In this document: piece by piece, positions 33,608-43,471 of the stretch
Position numbering within the stretch: the first letter of the stretch is position 1
Layout: each line of letters opens with the position of its first letter
NCBI RefSeq assembly: GCF_004015795.1
Contig: NZ_ML137218.1
Coordinates: 958,311-1,022,310 of the forward strand
Direction of reading: 5' to 3'
Length of the DNA stretch: 64,000 bases
Origin: Falsirhodobacter deserti
GTDB lineage: Bacteria > Pseudomonadota > Alphaproteobacteria > Rhodobacterales > Rhodobacteraceae
Notes under the pieces: generated by a model
Database searches by the model: none
Told to the model about the DNA's origin: nothing
Seen by the model: the letters and a program-made list of their open reading frames with translations, nothing else
Position numbers and translations under genes: made by a program

Positions 33608-34453
33608 CTGCCAGTCGCGCATCCGGTTGCGGAACCAGGTGCGCTGACGCTTTGCATATTGGCGCGTGGCGATCTTCGCCGCGGCCACCGCATCTCCAAG
33701 CGACATCTCGCCCCTCAGATGGGCTATCAGTTCGGGGGCGCCGATGGCGCGGGATGACGGGCGGGCTGGTTGCCAATGTGGCAGTTCTGCCCGTGCCTCA
33801 TCCAGCGCGCCTTCCTGCATCATCATATCGAACCGCCGATCGATCCGCTTGCCCAGCCAATCCGGGTCGGGCCGCAGCACAAGCGCATGTGCCTTGTGCA
33901 GCGGCAAAAGCGGTGGCGGAGTATCGGCCTGCCAATCGGACAGGCCGCGCCCGGTGACGCGCAGCACCTCCCAAGCTCGCTGAACGCGGGCACGGTTCTG
34001 CATGTCGATCCTGCTTGCAGTGGGCGCATCAAGGGCGGCGATTAGATCGGGCAGCGCAAGACCGTCGCCTTCGGCGCGGATGGCAGGGGGCGTTGCGGGA
34101 ATCTCAGCCAGTCCTTCGGTCAAAGCGGTGAAATAAAGCCCCGTGCCGCCCACGATCACCGGGCGCTGCGGCCCGTTCAGCAGGGCGGAAACCTCGCGCA
34201 GCCAATGGCCTACGGAGTATTCCTGATCCCGCGCAACATGACCATAAAGGGCGTGCGGCAGGGCTGCCTCCTCGCTTGGCGACGGGCGCGCGGTCAGGAT
34301 GCGCCAGTTGCCGTAAACCTGCAAAGCATCGGCATTCAACACGATTCCCCCGCGTTGTTCGACGATTTGCGCCGCCAGCGCCGATTTTCCGCTGGCTGTC
34401 GGACCGGCGATCAGGACAGGCCGATCGTGCGGAATATCGCGCCAATCGCGCAT
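33593..34453 (-). CDS. miaA: tRNA dimethylallyltransferase MiaA
   Basis: Transfers dimethylallyl to adenosine 37 of tRNAs reading U-starting codons. The ATG at 34453, nine bases after AAAGGA, gives 286 residues starting [11 protein letters not shown]-loop GPTASGKS sits at residues 17-24, followed by [11 protein letters not shown] and [15 protein letters not shown]. The C-terminus carries [13 protein letters not shown], the tRNA-binding signature. An in-frame ATG at 34480 has no good ribosome site. Divergent from pyrH; the two start codons are 97 nt apart. Confidence 0.96.
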   Translation of the reverse strand: MRDWRDIPHDRPVLIAGPTASGKSALAAQIVEQRGGIVLNADALQVYGNWRILTARPSPSEEAALPHALYGHVARDQEYSVGHWLREVSALLNGPQRPVIVGGTGLYFTALTEGLAEIPATPPAIRAEGDGLALPDLIAALDAPTASRIDMQNRARVQRAWEVLRVTGRGLSDWQADTPPPLLPLHKAHALVLRPDPDWLGKRIDRRFDMMMQEGALDEARAELPHWQPARPSSRAIGAPELIAHLRGEMSLGDAVAAAKIATRQYAKRQRTWFRNRMRDWQEVVP

Positions 34454-34550
34454 CACTGACAATCCTTTGCTGATGGCCATGCGGCTCTGGTTGAAACTGG
34501 CGGCGTTTTCGGACATTTTCGCGCAAAGTAAAACCCGACGAAAGCGCCCC

Positions 34551-35282
34551 ATGACCCAGATCTCCCAAACGCCCATTACCTATAAACGTGTAATGCTGAA
34601 GATCTCGGGCGAAGCGCTCATGGGGGATCAGGGTTACGGCCTGCATCCGCCCACCGTGGATCGCATCGCCCGCGAAGTTAAATCCGTTCACGATCTTGGG
34701 GTCGAGATCTGCATGGTCATCGGCGGTGGCAACATCTTCCGCGGACTGCAAGGATCCGCGCAGGGGATGGAGCGGACGACCGCCGATTACATGGGCATGC
34801 TGGCCACGGTGATGAACGCGCTGGCCATGCAAGCCGCGCTGGAGGCGCTGAACATCCACACCCGCGTGATCAGCGCCATTCCGATGGATCAGGTGTGCGA
34901 GCCCTATATCCGCCGCCGGGCCGTCCGCCACCTTGAAAAGAAGCGCGTCTGCATCTTCGCTGCGGGCACGGGCAACCCGTATTTCACCACGGACACCGCC
35001 GCCACGCTGCGCGCGAACGAGATGGCCTGCCAGGCGATCTTCAAGGGCACCAAGGTCGATGGGGTTTATGACAAGGATCCGAGCAAGCACGCCGATGCCA
35101 AGCGCTATGATGACGTGACCTATGACGAGGTGCTGCAAAAGCACCTGGGCGTCATGGATGCTTCGGCCATCGCGCTGGCGCGCGACAATGATCTGCCGAT
35201 CATCGTCTTTTCGCTGGACGAGCCGGGCGGATTCTGCGGCATCCTGCGCGGTGAAGGCACCTATACGCGGGTGCGTGGCTGA
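34551..35282 (+). CDS. pyrH: UMP kinase PyrH
   Basis: Phosphorylates UMP to UDP; hexameric amino-acid-kinase fold, regulated by GTP and UTP in other bacteria. I start it at the ATG at 34551 (243 residues, [21 protein letters not shown] in reading order), since this matches the family length; the upstream in-frame start would lie in the miaA promoter region. Motifs: [31 protein letters not shown] and [10 protein letters not shown]. First gene of the long envelope operon; frr follows after 59 nt. Confidence 0.96.
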   Translation: MTQISQTPITYKRVMLKISGEALMGDQGYGLHPPTVDRIAREVKSVHDLGVEICMVIGGGNIFRGLQGSAQGMERTTADYMGMLATVMNALAMQAALEALNIHTRVISAIPMDQVCEPYIRRRAVRHLEKKRVCIFAAGTGNPYFTTDTAATLRANEMACQAIFKGTKVDGVYDKDPSKHADAKRYDDVTYDEVLQKHLGVMDASAIALARDNDLPIIVFSLDEPGGFCGILRGEGTYTRVRG

Positions 35283-35341
35283 GGCTATACCGCTGTGCGG
35301 GCGCCTGCTATGAAGCGCGGAACTATCAGGAAGGAAAACGC

Positions 35342-35905
35342 ATGTCTGACGATCTGGAGATCGATCTTGACGGGATCGAGCGCCGCATGGATGGCGCGAT
35401 CACGGCGCTGCGGGCAGAGTTCAGTTCGCTGCGGACGGGCCGCGCTTCGGGTGCGATCCTCGATCCGATCCACGTGGAGGCCTATGGCCAGATGACCCCG
35501 ATCAACCAGCTTGGGACCGTGAACGTTCCCGAGCCGCGGATGGTCGTGATCAACGTCTGGGACAAGGGCATGATCTCGAAGGTTGAAAAGGCGATCCGCG
35601 AAAGCGGCATCGGCATCAACCCCGTAGTTGACGGGCCGCTGATCCGGCTGCCCATTCCCGAGCTGAACGAAGAGCGGCGCCGCGAGCTGACAAAGGTTGC
35701 CGCCGGTTATGCGGAAAACACCCGCGTTGCGATCCGCAACGTGCGCCGCGACGGGATGGACCAGATCAAGAAGGCCAAGGCTGCCGGTATGGCCGAGGAT
35801 GACCAGAAGATGTGGTCGGACGAGGTTCAGGCGCTGACGGACAAGGCCATTGCCAACGTCGACAAGGCGCTGGAACAGAAACAGCAGGAGATCATGCAGG
35901 TCTGA
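35342..35905 (+). CDS. frr: Ribosome recycling factor
   Basis: Releases ribosomes from mRNA after termination with EF-G. The 187-residue, two-domain protein has the usual three-helix bundle plus beta-sandwich signatures: [20 protein letters not shown] near residues 28-47, [21 protein letters not shown] near 98-118, and [24 protein letters not shown] precedes the ATG. uppS follows after 22 nt. Confidence 0.97.
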   Translation: MSDDLEIDLDGIERRMDGAITALRAEFSSLRTGRASGAILDPIHVEAYGQMTPINQLGTVNVPEPRMVVINVWDKGMISKVEKAIRESGIGINPVVDGPLIRLPIPELNEERRRELTKVAAGYAENTRVAIRNVRRDGMDQIKKAKAAGMAEDDQKMWSDEVQALTDKAIANVDKALEQKQQEIMQV

Positions 35906-35927
35906 ACCTGCATGTAGGGAGGCACCC

Positions 35928-36650
35928 GTGGCCGGCACGCACAAGGACGGCGCACGTCACGTCGCCATCATCATGGATGGCAACGGACGATGGGCCACAA
36001 ACCGCAGCTGGCCACGGCTGGTCGGTCACCGCAAGGGAGCCGAGCGGGTGAAGGAGATCGTCCGCTGCGCGCCCGATCTCGGAATCGAGTGGCTGACAAT
36101 CTATGCCTTCTCGACGGAAAACTGGAAGCGCTCCACCGAAGAGGTGCTGGGCCTGATGGGCATCTTCGCACGATATATCGAGCGGGAGGCCGATCGCCTT
36201 GCTGCTGAAGGCGTGCGGATGCGCTTCATCGGTGACCGTTCGCGGCTCGACAAGAAGCTTCAGGCGCTGATGCTGGGGATCGAGCGTCGGACGGCGCATT
36301 TGACCCGCCTGAACTTGACGGTGGCCATCAACTATGGTGGGCGGGACGAGATGGCGCGCGCCGTGCGGTCCCTGGTTGCCGATGCTGCCGCAGGGCGCAT
36401 CGATCCGGCACAGATCGACGGGGCGATGATTTCGGCGGCGCTGGACACGCGGGATCTTCCCGATCCTGACCTGATCATCCGCACCTCGGGGGAAACGCGG
36501 ACCTCGAACTTCCTGCCGTGGCAATCGGCCTATGCAGAATATGAATTCACGCCGACACTCTGGCCGGATTTTTCGCCTGATGAACTGGCGGCGATCGTGG
36601 CGCGTTTCGGCAATCGCGACCGCCGTTTCGGCGGTGTGAAGCACGCATGA
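35928..36650 (+). CDS. uppS: Undecaprenyl diphosphate synthase
   Basis: Extends farnesyl diphosphate with cis-isoprene units to C55 undecaprenyl diphosphate, the lipid carrier for peptidoglycan and O-antigen. The GTG at 35928 follows AGGGAGG and gives 240 residues; the frame is open further upstream only as antisense-free overlap with frr. Signatures: HVAIIMDGNGRWA (Asp26-type catalytic Asp), ENWKRS, and the C-terminal DLIIRTSGETRTSNFLPWQSAYAE run, which carries the substrate-binding Arg and Ser residues. Overlaps cdsA by four bases. Confidence 0.96.
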   Translation: MAGTHKDGARHVAIIMDGNGRWATNRSWPRLVGHRKGAERVKEIVRCAPDLGIEWLTIYAFSTENWKRSTEEVLGLMGIFARYIEREADRLAAEGVRMRFIGDRSRLDKKLQALMLGIERRTAHLTRLNLTVAINYGGRDEMARAVRSLVADAAAGRIDPAQIDGAMISAALDTRDLPDPDLIIRTSGETRTSNFLPWQSAYAEYEFTPTLWPDFSPDELAAIVARFGNRDRRFGGVKHA

Positions 36651-37447
36651 GGGGCGGGCGGAAGCAAGGACGTTGGGGCGATCTTCCCAAGCGCATGGCC
36701 TCTGCCGCGATCATGCTGGGTATCGGCGTTGTGGAGGTCTGGCTTGGCGGCGTGACTTTCGCCGCCCTTGTCATCCTGCTGACCGGCCTGATGACGTGGG
36801 AATTGGCGCGGATGCAGAAGCCGCGTGCGCCTTGGATGGCGGCAGGGCTAGGTGTGCTGGCCGCCGTCGCCTTGCTGGGGGCCCTTCAGGTGCCGCCCCC
36901 GTTGCAGGCCCTTTTGATCGCGCTTCCGCCTCTGGCATGCATTGGCGCGCTGCATCACCGCAAAGTTGCCACTATGTACGCGCTGGCGATCATGCTGTCG
37001 GGCTTTACCCTTATCGATCTGCGGAACGAGGCGGGCACGGTTGCGATCGTCTGGCTGATCACGCTGGTCGTGGCCTCGGATGTGATGGGATATTTCGCAG
37101 GCCGCAGCCTTGGCGGACCGAAATTCTGGCCGCGCGTCAGCCCCAACAAGACCTGGTCCGGTACCATTGCCGGCTGGTTCGGGGCAGCTGCCGTGGGCGC
37201 GCTCTTCGTGGCGATGCAAAATGAGCCGTGGCAGTTGATCGTGCTGTCGCCCATCGTGGCGCTTGCGGGCCAGCTTGGTGACATCGCCGAAAGCTGGATC
37301 AAGCGCCGTGCCGGCATCAAGGACAGTTCCAGCCTGATCCCGGGACATGGCGGTGTTCTGGATCGGTTCGATGCGCTGATCGGGGCGGTGGTGATCATCC
37401 TGCTGCTTGGTTTTCTTTTCCCTCTGCCTATTCCGGACAATATCTGA
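36647..37447 (+). CDS. cdsA: Phosphatidate cytidylyltransferase
   Basis: Makes CDP-diacylglycerol, precursor of all phospholipids, in the inner membrane. The 266-residue protein has about seven hydrophobic helices. The CDS signature sits at the C-terminus: ESWIKRRAGIKDSSSLIP then GHGGVLDRFD, with the conserved K-D and H-G-G-x-x-D-R-x-D residues. SDVMGYFAGRSLGG and VSPNKTWSG are also typical. ATGA overlap with uppS and TGATG overlap with dxr place it firmly in the operon. Confidence 0.95.
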   Translation: MRGGRKQGRWGDLPKRMASAAIMLGIGVVEVWLGGVTFAALVILLTGLMTWELARMQKPRAPWMAAGLGVLAAVALLGALQVPPPLQALLIALPPLACIGALHHRKVATMYALAIMLSGFTLIDLRNEAGTVAIVWLITLVVASDVMGYFAGRSLGGPKFWPRVSPNKTWSGTIAGWFGAAAVGALFVAMQNEPWQLIVLSPIVALAGQLGDIAESWIKRRAGIKDSSSLIPGHGGVLDRFDALIGAVVIILLLGFLFPLPIPDNI

Positions 37448-38619
37448 TGCGCAGCGTTTCGATTTTCGGCGCGACCGGCTCTATCGGGGAAAGCACGTTC
37501 GACCTGATCCGGCGGGGTGGCGGCGCGGAAGTTTATCGCACCGTTGCGCTGACCGGTGGGCGGAACATCACACGCTTGGCCGAGATGGCACGAGAGCTGC
37601 GGGCTGAAATTGCAGTCACCGCGCATGAAGAATGCATGCCTGCGTTGCGCGATGCGCTGCAGGGCAGCGGGGTCGAGGTTGCTGCGGGCGCAGGGGCCAT
37701 TGCAGATGCGGCCGACCGTCCGGTGGATTGGACCATGTCGGCCATAGTGGGTGCGGCAGGGCTGGTTCCGGGGCTGCGTGCGCTGCGCCATGGTGGCACG
37801 TTGGCCTTGGCGAACAAGGAAAGCCTTGTGACGGCCGGGCCGCTGCTGATGCAGACGGCGCATGATTTCGGTGCAACGATCCTTCCGGTGGATAGCGAAC
37901 ATTCCGCCGTCTTTCAGGCGCTGACGGGCGAGGATCGATCCTGCGTGGAGCGGGTGATAATCACCGCGTCGGGCGGCCCGTTCCGCGACTGGGATGCGGA
38001 GCGGATGGCAACGGCGACCCTTGCCGAGGCTGTGGCGCATCCGAACTGGTCCATGGGTCAGCGTATTTCCATCGACAGCGCGTCAATGTTCAACAAAGCG
38101 CTTGAACTCGTTGAAACGAGAGAGTTTTTCGGCATTGATCCTGAGAAGATCGAAGTGCTGGTCCATCCGCAATCCATCGTGCATGCTCTGGTCGGGTTCT
38201 GCGATGGCGGGATCATGGCGCATCTGGGCCCGGCGGATATGCGTCACGCCATTGGTTTCGCACTGCACTGGCCGAGTCGTGGCCCTGTTCCGGTGGAACG
38301 TCTGGACCTTGCGCGGATTGCCAACCTTTCCTTCCAAACCCCTGACGAAAAAAGATTTCCTGCCCTGCGCCTTGCGCGCGAGGTGATGGAGGCGCGGGGC
38401 CTGTCGGGCGCAGCCTTCAATGCGGCGAAAGAGATTGCGCTGGACCAGTTCATCGCGGGGCGGATCACGTTCCCGCAGATGGCGGTGCTGGTAGAGGAGA
38501 CGCTGGCGCAGATGGCGCGGCGGAACGATCTTTCGCGTGACGCTGCGAACCTTGACGATGTGCTTCAGGCCGATGCCGCGGCACGTCGCACCGCAACCGA
38601 GATCGTGGGGGCTTGGTGA
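37447..38619 (+). CDS. dxr: 1-deoxy-D-xylulose 5-phosphate reductoisomerase
   Basis: Second enzyme of the non-mevalonate isoprenoid pathway, supplying precursors for UppS, quinones and carotenoids. The 390-residue protein has the NADPH motif GATGSIGESTFDLIRR (residues 8-23), LANKESLVTAG, the metal/substrate motif VDSEHSAVFQ, and the flexible-loop ASGGPFRD. The C-terminal helical domain is complete. It overlaps the start of rseP by one base. Confidence 0.97.
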   Translation: MRSVSIFGATGSIGESTFDLIRRGGGAEVYRTVALTGGRNITRLAEMARELRAEIAVTAHEECMPALRDALQGSGVEVAAGAGAIADAADRPVDWTMSAIVGAAGLVPGLRALRHGGTLALANKESLVTAGPLLMQTAHDFGATILPVDSEHSAVFQALTGEDRSCVERVIITASGGPFRDWDAERMATATLAEAVAHPNWSMGQRISIDSASMFNKALELVETREFFGIDPEKIEVLVHPQSIVHALVGFCDGGIMAHLGPADMRHAIGFALHWPSRGPVPVERLDLARIANLSFQTPDEKRFPALRLAREVMEARGLSGAAFNAAKEIALDQFIAGRITFPQMAVLVEETLAQMARRNDLSRDAANLDDVLQADAAARRTATEIVGAW

Positions 38620-39953
38620 TGGATATCGCACAACTCGTTCCGCAATTCGGCGGGCTCGTCTGGACGCTGGTCGCGTTTGTTCTGGCACTTTCAATCATCG
38701 TGACCATCCACGAATATGGCCATTATATCGTTGGCCGCTGGTCCGGCATCCACGCTGAGGTTTTCTCGCTCGGCTTCGGGCCGGTGCTTTTTTCACGAAC
38801 AGACCGCCGTGGCACGCGCTGGCAGGTGGCCGCGTTGCCGCTGGGCGGTTACGTCAGGTTCAAGGGCGATGCCGATGCAGCTTCGTCCCGTCCGGATGCA
38901 TCCGTTGAGGCACTGACGCCCGAGGAGCGTCGGCAGACCCTGCCCGGGGCGCCGCTTTGGGCGCGGGCCGCAACCGTTGCTGCGGGGCCGGTGTTCAATT
39001 TCATCTTCGCCATCATGGTCTTCGCGGGCGTTTCTATCGTTTCCGGCATCGCGGTGGATGAACCTGTGGTGGGGCAGGTGCAGCCTGTGCCGCAACAGGG
39101 CGATACCCTCAGGACGGGGGACCGGATCATCGGGATCGAGGGGCAGCCGACCGAAACTCTGGGCGATGTCTTCCGTGTGGCCGCCGATCTGCCCGCAGCC
39201 GCCACAGCCTCCTACGAGGTGGAGCGGGATGGTCGACGTATCGCGATCGAAGGACCGTTCCCGTTTCCGCCGATCGCGGGAAGTGTGGCCCCCGGCTCGG
39301 CTGCGCAGGATGCGGGCCTGCGCGCGGGCGACGTGATCGTGGCCGTTGATGGTGCGCCGGTGAATTCCTTCGAGGAACTGCGTGATCTGGTTGGCCTGTC
39401 CGAGGGAAAGCCCTTGACCTTGACCGTCTGGAACGGGACAAACCGCGAGGTGACGCTGACACCGAAGCGGCAGGACATTCCGCTGCCCGATGGCGGCTTT
39501 GAAACGCGCTGGCTTCTGGGCATCACCGGCGGTCTGGTATTTTCCCCCGAAACCCGCAGGCCCGGCCCGATGGAGGCGTTGACGCTTGGTGCTACCCAAA
39601 GCTGGACCATCGTGACAACCAGCCTTTCGGGCATGTGGCACATGGTCACCGGCGCCATTTCCACCTGCAATCTTCAAGGTCCCATCGGGATTGCCGAAAC
39701 GTCGGGCGCTGCGGCACAGGCCGGCACGCAAAGCTTCATCTGGTTCATTGCGGTGCTTTCGGTGGCGGTGGGGCTTATGAACCTGTTTCCGATTCCGGTG
39801 CTGGATGGCGGGCACCTGCTGTTCTATGCCGCCGAGGCTGTTCTGGGCCGACCGCCAAGCCCGCGCGTGTTGCAAGCGTTCATGACAGGCGGGCTTGCGC
39901 TGATCCTTGGGCTGATGGTGTTCACGCTGACGAACGACATTCTGTGTCCGTGA
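38619..39953 (+). CDS. rseP: Site-2 intramembrane metalloprotease RseP
   Basis: Zinc protease that cuts membrane anti-sigma factors and remnant signal peptides. Start at the ATG at 38619, overlapping the dxr stop, gives 444 residues. The zinc motif HEYGH is at residues 31-35 in the first helix. A periplasmic region follows with PDZ sequence (GDRIIGIEGQP..., and GDVIVAVDGAPVNSFEEL). The second catalytic motif, LFPIPVLDGGH, is near residue 390, with a last helix at the C-terminus. Operon position between dxr and bamA is conserved. Confidence 0.96.
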   Translation: MDIAQLVPQFGGLVWTLVAFVLALSIIVTIHEYGHYIVGRWSGIHAEVFSLGFGPVLFSRTDRRGTRWQVAALPLGGYVRFKGDADAASSRPDASVEALTPEERRQTLPGAPLWARAATVAAGPVFNFIFAIMVFAGVSIVSGIAVDEPVVGQVQPVPQQGDTLRTGDRIIGIEGQPTETLGDVFRVAADLPAAATASYEVERDGRRIAIEGPFPFPPIAGSVAPGSAAQDAGLRAGDVIVAVDGAPVNSFEELRDLVGLSEGKPLTLTVWNGTNREVTLTPKRQDIPLPDGGFETRWLLGITGGLVFSPETRRPGPMEALTLGATQSWTIVTTSLSGMWHMVTGAISTCNLQGPIGIAETSGAAAQAGTQSFIWFIAVLSVAVGLMNLFPIPVLDGGHLLFYAAEAVLGRPPSPRVLQAFMTGGLALILGLMVFTLTNDILCP

Positions 39954-39965
39954 CCTCTCAGCCTT

Positions 39966-39994
39966 TTGACAACTGGTTTTATTGCCGCTAGTCA
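39966..39994 (+). promoter_or_regulatory. Possible internal promoter before bamA
   Basis: A perfect TTGACA -35 (39966-39971) with TAGTCA 17 nt downstream as a poor -10. It lies in the 74-nt rseP-bamA gap, the longest gap in this part of the operon. Confidence 0.25.
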
Positions 39995-40027
39995 GGTCGG
40001 CAACAAAGGTAAAGAACGGGGCAGCGG

Positions 40028-42379
40028 ATGACACGCGTGAAGGGTCGCTCGGGCAAGGCTGGGCTGCGTCCTGCCGTTGTATCGGTTTTCTTGGGGGCGG
40101 CAGCGGTTGGCGGGGCGGTGATCCCGGCACTGGCACAAAGCTACAGCTTCTCCAACGTCGTGGTGCAGGGGAACGAGCGTGTGGACGTTCCGACTATCCT
40201 GTCCTTCGCGGGCGTATCTTCGGGGCGACCGCTGTCGGCGGCGGAACTGAATGCCGCGTATCAGCGCATCGTGAATTCCGGCCTGTTCCAAACGGTTGAG
40301 ATCGAGCCGCAGGGCGGGACCCTGGTCATTCGGGTCGAGGAATATCCCATCGTCAACGTGATCGCGTTCGAGGGGAACTCCGTTCTCAGCGACGATGTGC
40401 TGGCTGGGCTGGTGAAGACGCAGACGCGCCGCGCTTATTCCCCGTCGCAGGCCGAAGCGGATGCAGCCGCCATCACGCAGGCTTATTCGCAATCGGGGCG
40501 CAACGCCGTGACGGTGACGCCACAGATCATCCGGCGCACGGAAAACCGCGTCGATCTGGTGTTCGCCGTGACCGAGGGGCGCGTGGCGGAGGTGGAGCGC
40601 ATCGCCTTCGCCGGCAACCGCACGTTTTCGGATCGCCGGCTGCGGCAGGTTCTCGAAACACGGCAGGCGGGCCTTCTTCGCCGCCTGATCCGCGCGGACA
40701 CGTTCATCCCTGAACGGGCACAACTGGATCGGCAGCTTCTGCGCGACTTCTATCTTTCGCGCGGTTTTGCCGACGTGCAGATCACCGAGCCTTCGGCGGA
40801 ACTGACGCGCGACCGCAGCGCCTATTTCATGACCTTCAACATCCAGGAAGGCCAGCGCTACCGGATGGGGAACGTCACGCTTGCCTCCGAAGTGGCGGGC
40901 ATCGATCTGGGCCCGTTCCAGGATCAGATCTGGATCAAGTCGGGCAGCTATTACTCGCCCAGCTCCATCGACAACGTAACGACGCGGATGGAAAACGTCG
41001 GGGTCCAGCAGGGCCTGAACTTCGTGCGCGTGGAGCCCCGGATCAGCCGGAACGAGGCTGCGGGCACGCTGGACGTGGCCTTCACGCTGGTGCGCGGACC
41101 CCGCGTTTTCGTGGAACGCATCGACATCGAAGGAAACACCACCACGCAGGATCAGGTGATCCGTCGCCAATTCCGCACAGTCGAAGGGGACCCCTTCAAC
41201 CCGCGTGAAATCCGGCAGGCCGCAGAGCGTATCCGTGCGCTTGGCTTCTTTGCCGATGCGCAGGTGGAAAGCCAGCAAGGCTCCGGTCCGGATCAGGTGG
41301 TGGTGAATGTCGATGTGGAAGAGCAGCCAACCGGCTCGCTTTCCTTCGGTGTGGCTTATGGCGCCGTGTCGGGTGTCGGCTTCAACATCGGCTTTTCAGA
41401 GTCCAACTTCCTTGGCCGCGGTCAGTATCTGGGTATCAATATAGGCACCGGCAGCGACAGCGTGAATTCGACGCTGACCTTCGCAGAGCCTGCCTTCCTT
41501 GGCCGTGATCTGCGCTTTGCCTTCAGCGCGAACTACACCAAAACCGACAACGAGAATGCCGACTATAATACCAAGCGGATTGGCCTTGGCCCGTCGCTGA
41601 CCTTCCCGATCAGTGAAAACGGGCGGCTTGAGCTGCGGTATCGCATCTCGCAGGACGAGATTTCGGGCGTTGAAACGGGCGATCCGGATGATCCGGCGGA
41701 CAACGGCTCGTCCGCGATCCTGCAGCGAGAAGAAGATCTGGGTGAGCTGCTGACAAGCACCGTGGGGTATACCTACAGCTATGACACGCGCACCAACGGT
41801 CTTAATCCGCTTGGCGGGGTGCTGCTGCGCTTCGGACAGGACTTTGCCGGTGTTGGCGGCGACGTGGAGTATATCAAGACAAGCTTCACGGCACTGGCCG
41901 AACGTCGTGTCTGGAACGAAGATCTGACCTTGCGCGCAGTGTTCGAGGGCGGCGCCCTTACGATGCTGAACGATCAGGTATCTACCGTGCCGAACCGTTA
42001 CTTCGGAAACTCCATCCGCGGCTTCGATCCTAACGGCCTTGGCCCGCGCGATCTGAACGCCAGCAACAAAGACGCGCTTGGCGGCAACTACTATGCGGTC
42101 GCGCGTCTGGAGTCCGAATTCCCGCTGGGTCTGCCGGCGGAATACGGGATCACCGGTGGTCTGTTCGCGGATGCGGGTTCAGTCTGGGGGCTGGATAATA
42201 ATATCGGCACTGGCGGCGAACCTGTGGACGATGATTTCAACCTGCGGTCCTCGGTCGGATTCTCGATCTTCTGGACGACGCCGATCGGTCCCCTTCGCCT
42301 GAACTTCACCAAGGCGCTGGTGAAAGAAGACTATGACAAGGAGCGCAACTTCGATCTGACGATCAACACGCGCTTCTGA
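40028..42379 (+). CDS. bamA: Outer membrane protein assembly factor BamA
   Basis: Central channel of the BAM complex that folds beta-barrels into the outer membrane. The 783-residue precursor has a basic-start signal peptide cleaved near AQS (about residue 37). Five POTRA repeats follow, recognisable by motifs such as VVVQGNERV, VIAFEGNSVL, RIAFAGNRTF and RIDIEGNTTT. The 16-strand barrel contains the RGF motif region (NSIRGFDPNGLGPRD) and a C-terminal Phe (NTRF). Its stop overlaps the ATG of the OmpH-like gene. Confidence 0.97.
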   Translation: MTRVKGRSGKAGLRPAVVSVFLGAAAVGGAVIPALAQSYSFSNVVVQGNERVDVPTILSFAGVSSGRPLSAAELNAAYQRIVNSGLFQTVEIEPQGGTLVIRVEEYPIVNVIAFEGNSVLSDDVLAGLVKTQTRRAYSPSQAEADAAAITQAYSQSGRNAVTVTPQIIRRTENRVDLVFAVTEGRVAEVERIAFAGNRTFSDRRLRQVLETRQAGLLRRLIRADTFIPERAQLDRQLLRDFYLSRGFADVQITEPSAELTRDRSAYFMTFNIQEGQRYRMGNVTLASEVAGIDLGPFQDQIWIKSGSYYSPSSIDNVTTRMENVGVQQGLNFVRVEPRISRNEAAGTLDVAFTLVRGPRVFVERIDIEGNTTTQDQVIRRQFRTVEGDPFNPREIRQAAERIRALGFFADAQVESQQGSGPDQVVVNVDVEEQPTGSLSFGVAYGAVSGVGFNIGFSESNFLGRGQYLGINIGTGSDSVNSTLTFAEPAFLGRDLRFAFSANYTKTDNENADYNTKRIGLGPSLTFPISENGRLELRYRISQDEISGVETGDPDDPADNGSSAILQREEDLGELLTSTVGYTYSYDTRTNGLNPLGGVLLRFGQDFAGVGGDVEYIKTSFTALAERRVWNEDLTLRAVFEGGALTMLNDQVSTVPNRYFGNSIRGFDPNGLGPRDLNASNKDALGGNYYAVARLESEFPLGLPAEYGITGGLFADAGSVWGLDNNIGTGGEPVDDDFNLRSSVGFSIFWTTPIGPLRLNFTKALVKEDYDKERNFDLTINTRF

Positions 42380-42945
42380 TGTGGCGCGCCATCGCCTTCG
42401 CCTTGTCGCTGTTGCCCCTTCAGGCAACAGCGCAGGGTGCGCCTTCATCGGAACGAAGCGCAATCCTGACCATCGTCCCGGAGCGGCTTTATGATGAGAC
42501 GCGAGCTGGCAAGACGGTGGAGGAGCGGGCCGAAGAAGCCTCCCGCGCATTGATGGCGGAGAACCGCCGCATCGAGGCGGAGCTTGAGGCTGAGGAGCGC
42601 GAACTGACGCAAAAGCGTGATACCTTACCCCCGGACCAGTTCCGGACGCTTGCGGATGCTTTCGATGCCAAGGCTGAACGCATCCGGGATGAGCAGGATG
42701 CGAAGTCGCGCCGCATCGCTCGGATGCGCGAACAGGACCGGCAGCTTTTCGTTCAGGCGGCTATTCCCGTTCTGGCTGAATTGATGCACCGTGAAGGGGC
42801 GGTGGCGATACTGGACCGCAGCAGCGTGTTCCTGTCCTTCGACCTGCTGGACGTGACGGATCGAGCCATACGCACGGTGGATGAAAAGCTGGGCGACGGT
42901 GCCACCATCTTCGAGCGTCCTGCCGCAGAACCCGGCACGCCCTGA
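42379..42945 (+). CDS. OmpH/Skp family periplasmic chaperone
   Basis: Skp-like chaperone that holds unfolded outer-membrane proteins for BamA. The 188-residue precursor has a signal peptide ending ATAQG near residue 20. A long charged coiled-coil region (about residues 45-115, rich in E, R, A) forms the tentacle arms, and the trimer-core strand returns near the end ([14 protein letters not shown]). The ATG overlaps the bamA stop, so expression is coupled. Sequence similarity to E. coli Skp is low but architecture and position are diagnostic. Confidence 0.85.
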   Translation: MWRAIAFALSLLPLQATAQGAPSSERSAILTIVPERLYDETRAGKTVEERAEEASRALMAENRRIEAELEAEERELTQKRDTLPPDQFRTLADAFDAKAERIRDEQDAKSRRIARMREQDRQLFVQAAIPVLAELMHREGAVAILDRSSVFLSFDLLDVTDRAIRTVDEKLGDGATIFERPAAEPGTP

Positions 42946-43003
42946 CGCTTGCTGCGGACGGAAGGCCTTGCTAACAAAAAACACGACATCTGAAGGAACG
43001 GGA

Positions 43004-43468
43004 ATGACCGAAACCACAGTACCCACCGAAGCCGATATCCAGCTGATCCAGCGGATCATCCCGCATCGGTATCCGTTCCTGCTGGTGGACAAGGTGCGCG
43101 ACATCGTTCCGATGAAATCTGCCGTCGGCATCAAGAACGTCACCTTTAACGAACCGCAGTTTACGGGGCACTTCCCGTCGATGCCGGTTTTCCCGGGCGT
43201 GCAGATCGTGGAAGCGATGGCGCAAACGGCAGCCGTTATGGTTGGCGTGTCCATGGGCCTCCAGGACAAGAACATGCTGGTTTACTTCATGGGCATCGAT
43301 GCGTGCAAGTTCCGCCGCAAGGTGGGTCCGGGCGATCAGCTTGTGATGACCGTGACGACCAAGCGCGGCGGCGGCAAGGTCTGGAAATTCGCAGCCCGAG
43401 GCGAGGTTGACGGCGAACTGGCCGCCGAGGCCGAATTCAGCGCGATGATGGACTTCCCGAAAGGATAA
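43004..43468 (+). CDS. fabZ: 3-hydroxyacyl-ACP dehydratase FabZ
   Basis: Dehydrates 3-hydroxyacyl-ACP in fatty-acid elongation; also competes with LpxA for hydroxyacyl-ACP. The ATG at 43004 follows GAAGGAACGG and gives 154 residues. Hot-dog-fold signatures: [14 protein letters not shown], the catalytic His in [14 protein letters not shown] and the catalytic Glu in IVEAMAQTA. lpxA follows after 3 nt. The lpxD gene usually found just upstream is missing here. Confidence 0.97.
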   Translation: MTETTVPTEADIQLIQRIIPHRYPFLLVDKVRDIVPMKSAVGIKNVTFNEPQFTGHFPSMPVFPGVQIVEAMAQTAAVMVGVSMGLQDKNMLVYFMGIDACKFRRKVGPGDQLVMTVTTKRGGGKVWKFAARGEVDGELAAEAEFSAMMDFPKG

Positions 43469-43471
43469 GGC

